Source of the DNA: an uncultured Muribaculaceae bacterium
Lineage (GTDB): Bacteria; Bacteroidota; Bacteroidia; Bacteroidales; Muribaculaceae
Assembly: GCA_910577585.1 (NCBI GenBank)
Contig: CAJTNN010000007.1
Location: 1 to 40,366 of the forward strand
Length of the DNA stretch: 40,366 nt
Direction: 5' to 3'
The notes under the pieces are model-generated. The model was given only the letters and a program-made list of their open reading frames with translations, searched no databases and had not been told where the DNA came from. Shown piece by piece: positions 31,673 through 40,366 of the stretch. The first letter of the stretch is position 1. The number at the start of each line of letters is the position of its first letter. The position numbers and the translations under genes are program-made.

Positions 31673-31948
31673 ATGCATCTTTCAACAGAAGAAAAGAAAG
31701 AGATTTTCGCAAAGTACGGCCAGGGTGCAAACGACACCGGTAGCCCCGAAAGCCAGATCGCACTGTTCTCAATCCGCATCAAGCACCTGACAGAGCATCT
31801 GAAGAGCAATCACAAAGACTACGCCACTGCCCGCGCCCTTAAGGCACTCGTAGGTCAGCGTCGCAGTCTGCTCGACTATCTCATCCGCAAGGATATCAAC
31901 CGTTATCGTGCCATCATCGCTCAGAAAGAGCTCGGTATCCGCAAATAA
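31673..31948 (+). CDS. rpsO: 30S ribosomal protein S15
   Basis: 91 residues, close to the family length of 89. GANDTGSPESQIALFSIRIKHLTEHLKSNHKDYATARAL and LVGQRRSLLDYLIRKDINRY are the standard S15 pattern. S15 binds the central domain of 16S rRNA and forms a bridge to the 50S subunit. It is a single-gene unit, with its own promoter and a strong terminator 87 bases after the stop. Confidence 0.98.
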   Translation: MHLSTEEKKEIFAKYGQGANDTGSPESQIALFSIRIKHLTEHLKSNHKDYATARALKALVGQRRSLLDYLIRKDINRYRAIIAQKELGIRK

Positions 31949-32034
31949 TAGCGCTGCTGCCGCTCTGATGGCCGCAAGCCGCCGATACCCGTCCGTCGGG
32001 CATAGCGGATAGCGGTACAGATAGACCCCACATC

Positions 32035-32079
32035 GACGCGTCCGAGGATTTAATCATCCCGGACGCGTCTGATTTTTTT
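32035..32079 (+). terminator. Intrinsic terminator after rpsO
   Basis: GACGCGTCCG (32035-32044) / CGGACGCGTC (32060-32069) with an inner GGAT / ATCC extension, followed by TGA and seven T (32073-32079). A textbook intrinsic terminator. Confidence 0.9.
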
Positions 32080-32396
32080 CATGCCCCTTGCGGAGTTTGG
32101 GCAAGATCAAGTAGCCGAGCCGGCAGTATTCAGTTAATTTAGGCAAGATTATCAATATTTTTTTGTAATTTTGCGACTACGTCATGGCGGGTTCCGTCAT
32201 CGGTTAGCCGGGTCTATCCTCGGGTATGCCGTGGGCCGACGGAGCAAAAAAATTAACATAAATTTGAACGTAATCATCCATTGGGGCGTTATCTCGCAGA
32301 ATAGACTCCATAATCACGCGCCGGCGAGTGGCCGCACCGACAGGCTTTTTCACCCTGCCGCCCACTCCCACAGGCGCCCAACAGCATGACCTCCAC
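32080..32396 (+). other. Gap with candidate promoters before the VanZ-like gene
   Basis: No supportable gene. Two -7 boxes, TAATTTTG (32166-32173) and TAAATTTG (32259-32266), fit TAnnTTTG, but neither has a clear TTTG 19-21 bases upstream. The start of the VanZ-TamB-TamL transcript is likely at one of them, giving a leader of roughly 125 or 215 bases. Confidence 0.5.
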
Positions 32397-32852
32397 ATGA
32401 AGAGAACGGAATTTGCAGAGAGACTACACCGCACGATGCGACGGGTGCCCCGATGGCTCTTCACAGGCATATGCCTCGCCGTCATTCTCTACCTCACCCT
32501 TATGCCCGACCCCCTGGGCCACAACGACGCGCCCCTCTTTCCGGGCGCCGACAAGGTGGTGCACGGCATAATGTTCTTCGGCCTCACACTGTGCATGCTG
32601 TTTGATGCCTTGCGTGCGCGCGGCTGGCGGAGGTTGCCCCTGCCGCTCACCGCGCTTATCACCCTGATTGGCATCGGCGTCGGCATAGCGATAGAATATA
32701 TCCAGCTCGCCATGGCCCTCGGCCGCGGGTTTGAATATCCCGACATGATAGCCGACGCATTCGGCGCCTGCGTGGCCGGCGCACTATGGACCCTCTTCTC
32801 AGACAAAATCAGCACTATATCTGACGACCAAAACGACACCCATGCAAACTGA
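32397..32852 (+). CDS. VanZ-like membrane protein
   Basis: The start at 32397 (MKRTEFAERLHRTMRRVPRW) gives 151 residues; an upstream in-frame ATG at 32328 adds 23 non-family residues. Four hydrophobic segments are seen (about 20-38, 57-74, 82-102, 118-135). VanZ-type landmarks are ADKVVHGIMFFGLT and EYIQLAMALGRGFEYPDMIADAFGACVAG. The family includes VanZ of the teicoplanin resistance cluster but most members have no known role. Its end overlaps the tamB start by 11 bases, so it belongs to the envelope operon that follows. Confidence 0.8.
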   Translation: MKRTEFAERLHRTMRRVPRWLFTGICLAVILYLTLMPDPLGHNDAPLFPGADKVVHGIMFFGLTLCMLFDALRARGWRRLPLPLTALITLIGIGVGIAIEYIQLAMALGRGFEYPDMIADAFGACVAGALWTLFSDKISTISDDQNDTHAN

Positions 32853-35800
32853 CCCTCATTCCGATACCCCCTCACCGCAGGAGCCCACGAAAGCCCCGTC
32901 AGCCCCCTCCGGCACATCGCCGCGACCCCGTCGCAGGCGCATGAGCCGCTGGCTGAAGGTGCCCCTGATTATCATCGGCATCATCATCGGGCTGGTGGTG
33001 TTGATTCCGGTGTTGCTATATATCCCCCCCGTGCAGACCGCCGTCAAAGACCTTGCCACACGCATAGTCCGCGACAAGACCGGCATGCAGATAGGCATCG
33101 ACCGCTTCCGGCTCCGCTTTCCACTTGATGTCAGCTTGCAGGGAGTCAGTGTGGTCGAGGCCGGCGGCGACACGATGGTCAACGCCGCCGAAGCCATAGC
33201 CGATGTGCGCATCCTCCCCCTGCTGCGCCTCGATGTGCAGCTCAACCGCCTCGAATTGCGCGACGGCTACTACCGCTTTCTCTCGCCCGACTCATCGATG
33301 GTGATGAAGATACGCGCCGGACGCCTCGAAGTGGCCTCAGGCAGCAGCATAGATATCGGCAAGAGCGAGATACTCATCGACCAGGCTCGCCTGGCCGACG
33401 GCGATGTATCGCTCTACATGAATGTCTGGCGTCAGCAATCCACACCCCCCGACACCACCTCCACACCCTTCCTCATCCAGGCCCGCAAGCTCGACATCGA
33501 GCGTGTGCGCTTCGCCATGTCGATGCTCCCCACGATCGACACCCTCGTGGTCAATGCTGGCGCCATAGCCCTGCGCGACGGCACGATTGACCTTCGCAAC
33601 AACGACATCACCGCCCGCCTCATGACCCTGCGCGGCGGCGACCTCCGCTACATAGCCCCCACACCCGAATATGTAGCCGCGCATCCCGCTCCGGCCGCCG
33701 ACACCACTGCCGTGGCTTCAGCACCGATGACGATACGCGCCGACAGCATCAGCGTCGACTCATTCGGCGCCCTCTACGCCATAAAAGGGGCCAAGCCCCT
33801 GCCGGGCTTCGACGCCAACTATATCCAGGTCGGCGACCTCGGCATAGGTCTGCGCGACTTCTACAACCAATCCGCCTCATTGCGCCTCCCCGTCACCCGC
33901 ATAGCAGCCCGCGAACGCAGCGGATTGCAGATTGTGGAGGGTGAGGGGCTCGTGGCCCTCACCGAAGCCGGCATAACCCTCGACGCCCTGAGCGTGCGCA
34001 CACCCTACTCACGCGCCGCCGTCACCGCCGACCTCCCCTTCGCACTGATGGCCCTGCAGCCCTCAGCCCCCGTCAACGCCCGCCTCGATGCCAGCGTCGG
34101 GATGGCCGATGTGAACGCCTTCATGCCGATGCTAAAGGAATTCACCCGCCCCTTCACAGCTCCGCTCAATGCCAAGCTCGCCGCAGAGGGGAGGCTCGAC
34201 AATGTCAAGGTCAGCGCCCTCGACCTCGCCATGCCCGGCGTGTTCAGTCTGCGTGGCTCAGGCAACGCCCGCAACGCCCTCGACTTCAAGAATCTCGTAG
34301 CCCAGGTAGACCTCGACGGCGAGGTCATCAATCCCGCCCCGATAGAATCACTCGCCGGGAAGCTCCCCGTTGAGGTGCCCCCATTCAAGCTCCGCGGGCG
34401 CCTCGGAGCCGACCACCAGGACTATAGCGCCGACCTCGACCTCGTCACCCCGCAGGGTGGGGTGCTCGCCGCCGGCCATGTAGGGATGACCTCCGAACGC
34501 TACGACGCCGACCTGAAGGTCAGCCGCCTCAACGTGGCCCACTTCATGCCCGACCTCGGCATAGGCGTCGTGGATGCCTCAGTGCGCGCCACCGGTGCGG
34601 GATTCAATCCCACACTCGCCACAGCCCACACCGACTTCGACATCGACATCGCCTCAATCACCTATCAAGGCCATCTCCTCCGCTCGATTACCCTCGGCGG
34701 TCGCCTTCAGGATGGCCACTACAGTATAGACCTCGACTCACCCAACGAAGACCTCAACCTCAACGCCCACATCGTGGGTAGCCTCGCCCCCGATGACTAC
34801 TGCGCCGAGGGTATGCTCAAGATCTATAACGCCGACCTTCAGGCCTACGGCTTCGCATCCGACGTGTGCTACGGCGCTGCCGACATCGAATTCGACATCA
34901 CCGCCCACCCCGGGAAGTGGCTCTACGACGCCGACCTCCAGGTGCACTCAATAGACTGGCACCTCCCCACCTACGACCTCCAGCTCCCCGACGGTCTCGA
35001 CGCACGCTTCATAGCCGAAGCCGACAACGTGGAATGCGACCTGCATGCCAACGCCACCGACCTCAGCTTCACCTCGCCACGCGGCCTGCAGGAGGTCACC
35101 GACCGCTTCACCAAAGCCATCGACATCGCCATGCGTCAGGTCAAGGAGCGTAATCTCGACGTCGAGGAGATGCAGAGCCTCCTGCCCCCCTTCACCCTTA
35201 CAGCCAACGCCTCAGGGCGCGGCATGCTCAAAGACTTCCTCACACCCTCAGGCATCGCCATCGACACCGTGGCACTCGCCTTTGCCAACGACTCCATACT
35301 GCACGGCGACATCCTCGGCCGCCGCCTCAGCACCTCGGCCGTCACGCTCGACACCCTCACCTTCAACCTCACCGAGCGCGGCAAACTCTTCGACTACACA
35401 TTCCATATGGGCAACCGCCCCGGAGTGCTCGACGAATTCGCCTGTGTCGACGTCAACGGATATGCCGGCGCAAGCCGTCTCTCAGCCTTCGTCACCCAGC
35501 GCAATCTTGCAGGCAAGACCGGCTACCGCATCGGTTTCACCGCAGCCATAGCCGACAGCCTCCTCTCGCTGCACTTCACCCCCCTCAAGTCGACAATCGC
35601 CTATATGCCCTGGACCTTCAACTCCGACAACCATATCGACTACAACTTCACCAACCGCATGGTCAACGCCAATCTGCGCGCCTCAAGCAGCGAGAGCAGC
35701 ATCCTGCTCATGACCGAACCCGCCGCCGACGGCGATGGCGAAGACCTGCATCTCAACGTAGCCAACATCCGCATCCAGGACTTCCTCAACATGTCGGTGC

Positions 35801-37785
35801 TCGCACCGCCGGTGAAGGCCACAGTCGATGGCGATATCCGTGTGCACTACGACGGCAAGATGCTCTCGGGCAAAGGTAATGTGGATGTTCACGACTTCAC
35901 CTACGAACGCATGACAGTGGGCGACTTCGGCCTCGACCTCAACGCCGGTGTCGACCTCCACGGCGAGTCAGTGATCAACGCCGCCCTCAAGGTCAACGGC
36001 GACCCGGCCCTCAGCCTCATCACCACCCTCGAAGAGCAACCCACCGGACTCGAACCCAAGAACGTCGACCTCTCGCTCACCCACTTCCCCCTCAGCATCG
36101 CCAACGCCTTCCTCGGTAAGGATGTGGCCTCGCTTAGCGGCGAGCTCAACGGCACGATGGCCATGACCGGCTCACTCTCTAATCCCCGCCTCAACGGCGC
36201 CATAAGCGTCGACTCTGTGGCGGTGTATCTCCCCATCATGGGCAGCTCGCTGAAGTTCCGCACCGACCCCGTCACCATCGACGACAACCTGCTCGGCCTG
36301 CACAACTTCAACATCTTCGGCGCCAACGCCAATCCCCTCACCATCAACGGCAACGTTGATGCCCGCAACCTCTCCGACGTCAGCTTCGACCTCAGCGCCA
36401 ACGCCGCCAACTTCCAGCTCATCAACAACGACCGCCGCGCCCGCAGCGACCTCTTCGGCAAACTCTTCCTCAACCTCGACGCCACCGTCAAGGGTCCCAT
36501 GAAGCACTTCGACATCAACGCCAATCTCAATGTGCTCGGCGCCACCGACGTCACCTATAATCTCGACATGGCCCCCACCTCCACCGTCGTGACCGACCAG
36601 GAGGGTGTGGTGCGCTTCGTCAGCTTCGCCGACACCACCCAGACCGTCGTGGCCGACACCGTGCCCCGCACCATGGCCATGCGCATACGCGCCGGACTCA
36701 CCATCACCCCCGGCGCGCTCGTCACCGTCAACCTCGGCTCGCAGGGGAAGGTGCACGCCGCACCCTCTGGCACTGTCAACTACTACCAGAACTTCATGGG
36801 CGACATGACCCTCAACGGCCAGATATTCACCGGCAACGGTTACGCCAACTACAAAGTTCCCGTCATGGGCGAGAAGCAATTCAACTTCGAACCCTCAAGC
36901 TACGCCCTCTTCAACGGCGACATAATGAACCCCGTGCTCAATATCTCGGCCTACGACAACATACGCGCCAATGTCATCAACTCATCCGGCAACAGCAACC
37001 TCGTCAACTTCCTCGTCACCCTCAATGTGACGCAGACACTCTCCGACCCGAAGATAGTGTTCGACCTATCGACCGACGACGACCTCCAGGTGCAGAACGA
37101 ACTCAAATCGATGAGCCCCGACCAGCGCAGCACCCAGGCCATGAACCTGCTCGTCACCGGCCGCTACTCAGGCGCCGACACCAAGACCGCCTCGGGCAAC
37201 ATCGCCGACAATATGCTCTATAGTTTCCTCACCTCGCAGCTCAATTCATGGGCCGCCAACAATATCCGTGGCGTCGACCTCTCATTTGGCATCGACCAGT
37301 ATGACAAATCGGTCGACGGCGTCAGCAGCAACACCATGAGCTACAGCTATCAGGTGTCGAAATCACTCTTCAGCAACCGCTTCAAGATCGTGGTCGGCGG
37401 CAACTACTCGACCGATGCCTCAGCCGACGAGAACTTCGCCCAGAACCTCATATCCGACATATCATTCGAATATACCCTCAAGCAGACCAACTCGCTCAGC
37501 ATGCTTCTGCGTCTCTTCCGCCATGTAGGCTACGAGAGTGTGCTCGAGGGTGAGATCTCAGAGATGGGCGTCGGCTTCACGATGCGCCGCCGGCTTGGCG
37601 ACCTGCGCCGACTCTTCAAGGTGCACTGGGGTAAGCGCAAGACTCCGGCCCCTCTCCCCGCCGACTCAATTCCGGCCGGCGGAGGCTCCGGTGAGACACC
37701 GGCCATACAGCCCGCCGACACCACCGCCATACTCCCCAAGGCATCAACCTCAACCCAACCCACAGAGAAAGGGGGTGACAAATGA
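32842..37785 (+). CDS. tamB: TamB-like translocation/lipid-transport protein
   Basis: 1647 residues. A basic proline-rich cytoplasmic tail (1-39) precedes one membrane helix (about 40-61); the rest is a long, repetitive beta-rich periplasmic part of AsmA-like/DUF490 type, with alternating hydrophobic residues expected for a hydrophobic groove. The C-terminal region (about 1380-1580, such as NLVNFLVTLNVTQTLSDPKIVFDLSTDDDLQVQNEL and SFGIDQYD) resembles the TamB DUF490 domain. TamB spans the periplasm, works with TamA-type barrels, and is implicated in outer-membrane protein insertion and in phospholipid transport. It overlaps the VanZ-like gene by 11 bases and the next gene by 4 (ATGA). Confidence 0.9.
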   Translation: MQTDPHSDTPSPQEPTKAPSAPSGTSPRPRRRRMSRWLKVPLIIIGIIIGLVVLIPVLLYIPPVQTAVKDLATRIVRDKTGMQIGIDRFRLRFPLDVSLQGVSVVEAGGDTMVNAAEAIADVRILPLLRLDVQLNRLELRDGYYRFLSPDSSMVMKIRAGRLEVASGSSIDIGKSEILIDQARLADGDVSLYMNVWRQQSTPPDTTSTPFLIQARKLDIERVRFAMSMLPTIDTLVVNAGAIALRDGTIDLRNNDITARLMTLRGGDLRYIAPTPEYVAAHPAPAADTTAVASAPMTIRADSISVDSFGALYAIKGAKPLPGFDANYIQVGDLGIGLRDFYNQSASLRLPVTRIAARERSGLQIVEGEGLVALTEAGITLDALSVRTPYSRAAVTADLPFALMALQPSAPVNARLDASVGMADVNAFMPMLKEFTRPFTAPLNAKLAAEGRLDNVKVSALDLAMPGVFSLRGSGNARNALDFKNLVAQVDLDGEVINPAPIESLAGKLPVEVPPFKLRGRLGADHQDYSADLDLVTPQGGVLAAGHVGMTSERYDADLKVSRLNVAHFMPDLGIGVVDASVRATGAGFNPTLATAHTDFDIDIASITYQGHLLRSITLGGRLQDGHYSIDLDSPNEDLNLNAHIVGSLAPDDYCAEGMLKIYNADLQAYGFASDVCYGAADIEFDITAHPGKWLYDADLQVHSIDWHLPTYDLQLPDGLDARFIAEADNVECDLHANATDLSFTSPRGLQEVTDRFTKAIDIAMRQVKERNLDVEEMQSLLPPFTLTANASGRGMLKDFLTPSGIAIDTVALAFANDSILHGDILGRRLSTSAVTLDTLTFNLTERGKLFDYTFHMGNRPGVLDEFACVDVNGYAGASRLSAFVTQRNLAGKTGYRIGFTAAIADSLLSLHFTPLKSTIAYMPWTFNSDNHIDYNFTNRMVNANLRASSSESSILLMTEPAADGDGEDLHLNVANIRIQDFLNMSVLAPPVKATVDGDIRVHYDGKMLSGKGNVDVHDFTYERMTVGDFGLDLNAGVDLHGESVINAALKVNGDPALSLITTLEEQPTGLEPKNVDLSLTHFPLSIANAFLGKDVASLSGELNGTMAMTGSLSNPRLNGAISVDSVAVYLPIMGSSLKFRTDPVTIDDNLLGLHNFNIFGANANPLTINGNVDARNLSDVSFDLSANAANFQLINNDRRARSDLFGKLFLNLDATVKGPMKHFDINANLNVLGATDVTYNLDMAPTSTVVTDQEGVVRFVSFADTTQTVVADTVPRTMAMRIRAGLTITPGALVTVNLGSQGKVHAAPSGTVNYYQNFMGDMTLNGQIFTGNGYANYKVPVMGEKQFNFEPSSYALFNGDIMNPVLNISAYDNIRANVINSSGNSNLVNFLVTLNVTQTLSDPKIVFDLSTDDDLQVQNELKSMSPDQRSTQAMNLLVTGRYSGADTKTASGNIADNMLYSFLTSQLNSWAANNIRGVDLSFGIDQYDKSVDGVSSNTMSYSYQVSKSLFSNRFKIVVGGNYSTDASADENFAQNLISDISFEYTLKQTNSLSMLLRLFRHVGYESVLEGEISEMGVGFTMRRRLGDLRRLFKVHWGKRKTPAPLPADSIPAGGGSGETPAIQPADTTAILPKASTSTQPTEKGGDK

Positions 37786-40139
37786 GAAGAAACTATTCAC
37801 ACCACCACCGCATAATGCGCCCGATGGCCGCGCTGCGCCTGATGCTTGCCGCATTGACGCTCGCCATGCTCGCCGGCGCCTGCTCCACCACGCGCAAACT
37901 CACCGATGGCGAGACACTCTATACCGGTGTCAAGGCCCTCGAGATTGTGCCCACCGACAAAGAGAAACTCCCCGATGGCATGGTCACCAATCTCAAGCAG
38001 GCCATAAATGTGCCCCCCAACAACCCCATGCCCTTCATGTCGCCCTACATGCGCACACCCTTCCCGATAGGGTTATGGGTCTACAACAACATGAGCGACT
38101 CGGCGGGCGGACTGAAAGGATGGATCTACCGCAAACTCGCCAAGGACCCCGTGCTCATCTCTGACGTGCGCCCTGAAATGCGCACCGAGATGCTCAAGGA
38201 TATCCTCGACAACAACGGCTACTTCGGCTCGACCGCCACCTACGACCTCCTCTACGACAAGAAGAATCCCAAGAAGGCCCGAATACTCTATCACCTCGAT
38301 GTGTCGAAGCCATATACCATCGACTCCATACAGTATCTCGACGACTCCTCATCGCGCCTCTGCCACTTCATCGACTCTCTGGCCCGTCGCAGCCCATATA
38401 TGCAGAAGGGGGCCATATTCTGCGTAGACTCGCTCACTACGGAGCGGGTGCGCATCACCAACAGTCTGCGCAACCGGGGCTACTACTACTTCCGCCCCGA
38501 ATATATAGAGTTTGAGGCCGACTCGCTGCTCAATCCCGGACATATCGCCATACGCTACACCCTGGCCACCAACACCCCCGACCTCGCCAAGCTCGCCTAC
38601 CGCACCGGCAAGGTCACCACCGTGCTTGAGCGCCGCAGCACCCGCAATCCGGGCACCCCCGACACCATCGCCACATCGCGCGGCGAACTCGTGGTGATGC
38701 GCCCGCAGCATGTGCGCGAGAATATGATTCCCTCATGCATCACATTCCGCGAAGGGCGCCTCTTCTCAGTCCGCAACATGGACCGCACCCAGACCCGCCT
38801 CTCTCGCCTCGGCATATTCAGCGCCATCAATATCCAGCCCTATCCGGCCGACACTACCGCCGACAACCCCACGATGGATGTGCTCATCACCTGCAAGTAC
38901 GACCGTCCGATGGAGGCCTCTATCGAGGTCAATGTCACCTCAAAGTCGAATTCATATCTCGGCCCGGGCCTCATACTCGGTCTGACCCACAACAATATCT
39001 TCGGTGGGGCCGAGAAACTCAGCCTCAAATTCACAGGTGCCTATGAATGGCAGACCGGCAAGAGCAAGGACCGCTCACTCTTCAACAGCTATGAATTCGG
39101 CGTGACAGCCTCGCTCGCCTTCCCGCGTCTGCTCGCTCCCGCCTTCATACGCCGCCGCAACACCGAACTCAACTGGACCACCATCTCGCTCAATGCCGAG
39201 CTGCTGAATCGCCCGCATTATTTCAAGATGGCCCAGTTCAACACCGGCATCGCCTATGAATGGCGCGCCACACGCAATACGCTCCATCAGTTTACACCCT
39301 TCAAGCTCACCTACACCAAACTGATGCACACCACAGCCGAGTTCGACTCCGTCATGGCGCAGAACCCCGCAGTGGCGCAGAGCTTCATGAGCCAGTTCAT
39401 ACCCCAGCTGAGCTACACCTATACGCTTGATAAATTTCTCGAGCGCGAGCAGATCAACGGCATCAACTTCACCGCCACCTTCACCGAAGCCGGCAATCTG
39501 TTCGATGGCATCTACCGCCTCTGCGGTGTCAAGGGTGAGAAACGCCTCTTCGGCACACCATTCTCGCAATTCGTGAAGGGGCAGGCGCAGCTCGTCTACA
39601 GCCGCCGTCTGATTCCCGGCAGCGACCAATGGCTCGTGTCGCGAGTGCTTATCGGCGCCGAGCATGCCTATGGCAACTCCACTCAGGTGCCATACTCCGA
39701 ACAGTTCTACATCGGCGGTGCCAACTCCATACGCGCCTTCACGGTGCGCTCAATCGGCCCGGGCAGCTATCGTCCGCCCCATGACCTTGAGAATGGCTAT
39801 TTCGACCAGACCGGTACATTCAAACTCGAGCTCAACACCGAATATCGCTTCCCGATAGTGAGTGTGCTGCATGGCGCCGCCTTTATCGACGCCGGCAATA
39901 TCTGGCTCCTCAAGAACGACCCCCTGCGACCCGGCGGTCAGCTGAAGGGGAGCACCTTCCTGCGCGACATCGCCCTCGGCACCGGCGTGGGACTGCGCGT
40001 GGATATCGGCATGCTCGTGTTGCGCGGCGACCTCGGCTACGGTCTGCACGACCCCGCCGGCAATGGCACAGGCCACTACTTCAACATCAAGTTCAAGCAC
40101 GCCTTCGCCTTCCACCTCGCCATCGGCTATCCTTTCTGA
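37782..40139 (+). CDS. tamL: TamL: lipoprotein of the TamA/BamA outer-membrane family
   Basis: 785 residues. The N-terminus has a signal with the lipobox LAGAC (Cys34), so it should be a lipoprotein, unlike Escherichia coli TamA. POTRA-like domains follow (about 45-390) and then a 16-strand-type barrel with the conserved FYIGGANSIRAF segment, the counterpart of the RGF loop motif of BamA and TamA, and a C-terminal aromatic residue (AIGYPF). Bacteroidota carry this lipidated form, called TamL, next to TamB. The start overlaps the tamB stop by four bases. It likely works with TamB in building the outer membrane. Confidence 0.9.
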   Translation: MRRNYSHHHRIMRPMAALRLMLAALTLAMLAGACSTTRKLTDGETLYTGVKALEIVPTDKEKLPDGMVTNLKQAINVPPNNPMPFMSPYMRTPFPIGLWVYNNMSDSAGGLKGWIYRKLAKDPVLISDVRPEMRTEMLKDILDNNGYFGSTATYDLLYDKKNPKKARILYHLDVSKPYTIDSIQYLDDSSSRLCHFIDSLARRSPYMQKGAIFCVDSLTTERVRITNSLRNRGYYYFRPEYIEFEADSLLNPGHIAIRYTLATNTPDLAKLAYRTGKVTTVLERRSTRNPGTPDTIATSRGELVVMRPQHVRENMIPSCITFREGRLFSVRNMDRTQTRLSRLGIFSAINIQPYPADTTADNPTMDVLITCKYDRPMEASIEVNVTSKSNSYLGPGLILGLTHNNIFGGAEKLSLKFTGAYEWQTGKSKDRSLFNSYEFGVTASLAFPRLLAPAFIRRRNTELNWTTISLNAELLNRPHYFKMAQFNTGIAYEWRATRNTLHQFTPFKLTYTKLMHTTAEFDSVMAQNPAVAQSFMSQFIPQLSYTYTLDKFLEREQINGINFTATFTEAGNLFDGIYRLCGVKGEKRLFGTPFSQFVKGQAQLVYSRRLIPGSDQWLVSRVLIGAEHAYGNSTQVPYSEQFYIGGANSIRAFTVRSIGPGSYRPPHDLENGYFDQTGTFKLELNTEYRFPIVSVLHGAAFIDAGNIWLLKNDPLRPGGQLKGSTFLRDIALGTGVGLRVDIGMLVLRGDLGYGLHDPAGNGTGHYFNIKFKHAFAFHLAIGYPF

Positions 40140-40149
40140 ACGCACGACT

Positions 40150-40366
40150 ATGGGCAACGGATTTTCGCCGCGAGAGCGCAACGGGCTCATGATACTGAGC
40201 GCCATAGTGATAGCAGCGCTGAGCATAGGCTTCCTGACCGACGGCAGCGCCTGCACGCGCCAGCGAAGCGCCGCCGACCCGCTGCCGCAATCGGCAGCTT
40301 CCGGCTCCTTGCCGCAAACTGGGGGCGCCGCTGACTCTTTGCCGCAATCGGCAGCTTCCGCCGCCG
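40150..40366 (+). CDS. N-terminal part of a probable helix-hairpin-helix protein (cut by window end)
   Basis: An open frame of 72 codons runs from ATG at 40150 to the window end. It starts MGNGFSPRERNGLMILSAIV, with a hydrophobic segment at about residues 12-29. Many Bacteroidota proteins with ComEA-like helix-hairpin-helix domains begin with a similar F-x-x-x-E-R-x-G-hydrophobic motif, so that is my guess; the domain itself is beyond the window. From residue 45 a low-complexity part repeats LPQSAAS or LPQT. The codons repeat as well: 21 bases at 40283-40303 recur at 40340-40360. It starts 10 bases after tamL. Confidence 0.5.
   Translation, partial: MGNGFSPRERNGLMILSAIVIAALSIGFLTDGSACTRQRSAADPLPQSAASGSLPQTGGAADSLPQSAASAA

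Noticed and set aside
32171..32389. A 72-codon frame before the VanZ-like gene
   Set aside because: It begins inside the -7 box and has no recognisable features.
36172..36879. Long minus-strand frames opposite tamB
   Set aside because: They are Gly/Val/Glu-rich shadows of tamB codons, without family features or start context.

Overview
The window looks like a chromosomal segment of a Bacteroidota bacterium, most likely order Bacteroidales and perhaps family Muribaculaceae (the family is inferred from protein style and moderately high GC). The promoters follow the Bacteroidota consensus TTTG-N19-21-TAnnTTTG, start codons mostly lack Shine-Dalgarno sequences, and several proteins belong to families typical of the phylum: an alternative GlmU, the DUF5103 T9SS-plug-like protein, and a lipoprotein form of TamA beside TamB.

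Positions 1-1104 hold the 5' end of an IS1634-type transposase (minus strand, cut by the window edge) with its own promoter, then about 680 bases with no gene I can support. A bifunctional-type GlmU-like nucleotidyltransferase gene follows at 1105-2322.

Positions 2362-21978 are the str-S10-spc-alpha ribosomal protein cluster in canonical order: rpsL rpsG fusA rpsJ / rplC rplD rplW rplB rpsS rplV rpsC rplP / rpmC rpsQ rplN rplX rplE rpsN / rpsH rplF rplR rpsE rpmD rplO secY map infA rpmJ rpsM rpsK / rpsD rpoA rplQ. tuf is absent from the str part. The slashes mark gaps of about 200-370 bases that hold strong RNA hairpins. Two of these gaps (rplP-rpmC and rpsN-rpsH) also carry a new promoter. 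The gap before rpsD looks like an S4-type autoregulatory leader. Two genes are short: rpmD (59 aa) and rpmJ (38 aa, all zinc ligands lost).

Positions 22110-27299 hold a small redox-type C_GCAxxG_C_C protein overlapping a DUF5103 gene, a DUF3109 gene, a cardiolipin synthase preceded by an unusual leader (promoter, 10-codon ORF, intrinsic terminator), ung, and a minus-strand tRNA-Arg(CCG) with a near-perfect promoter. A secreted type I pullulanase (minus strand) is divergent from an AspT/YidE-like transporter, which is followed by rpsO and its strong terminator.

Positions 32397-40366 are an envelope-biogenesis operon with overlapping genes: a VanZ-like membrane protein, TamB (1647 aa) and TamL (a TamA/BamA-family barrel with a lipobox), then the start of a probable helix-hairpin-helix protein cut by the window end.

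Most of the window is conserved housekeeping. I did not find a clear new multi-gene system. The most novel signals are RNA-level: the structured gaps within the ribosomal cluster, the attenuator-like leader before cls, and an exact AGGAGG Shine-Dalgarno before rplF in a lineage that rarely uses one.
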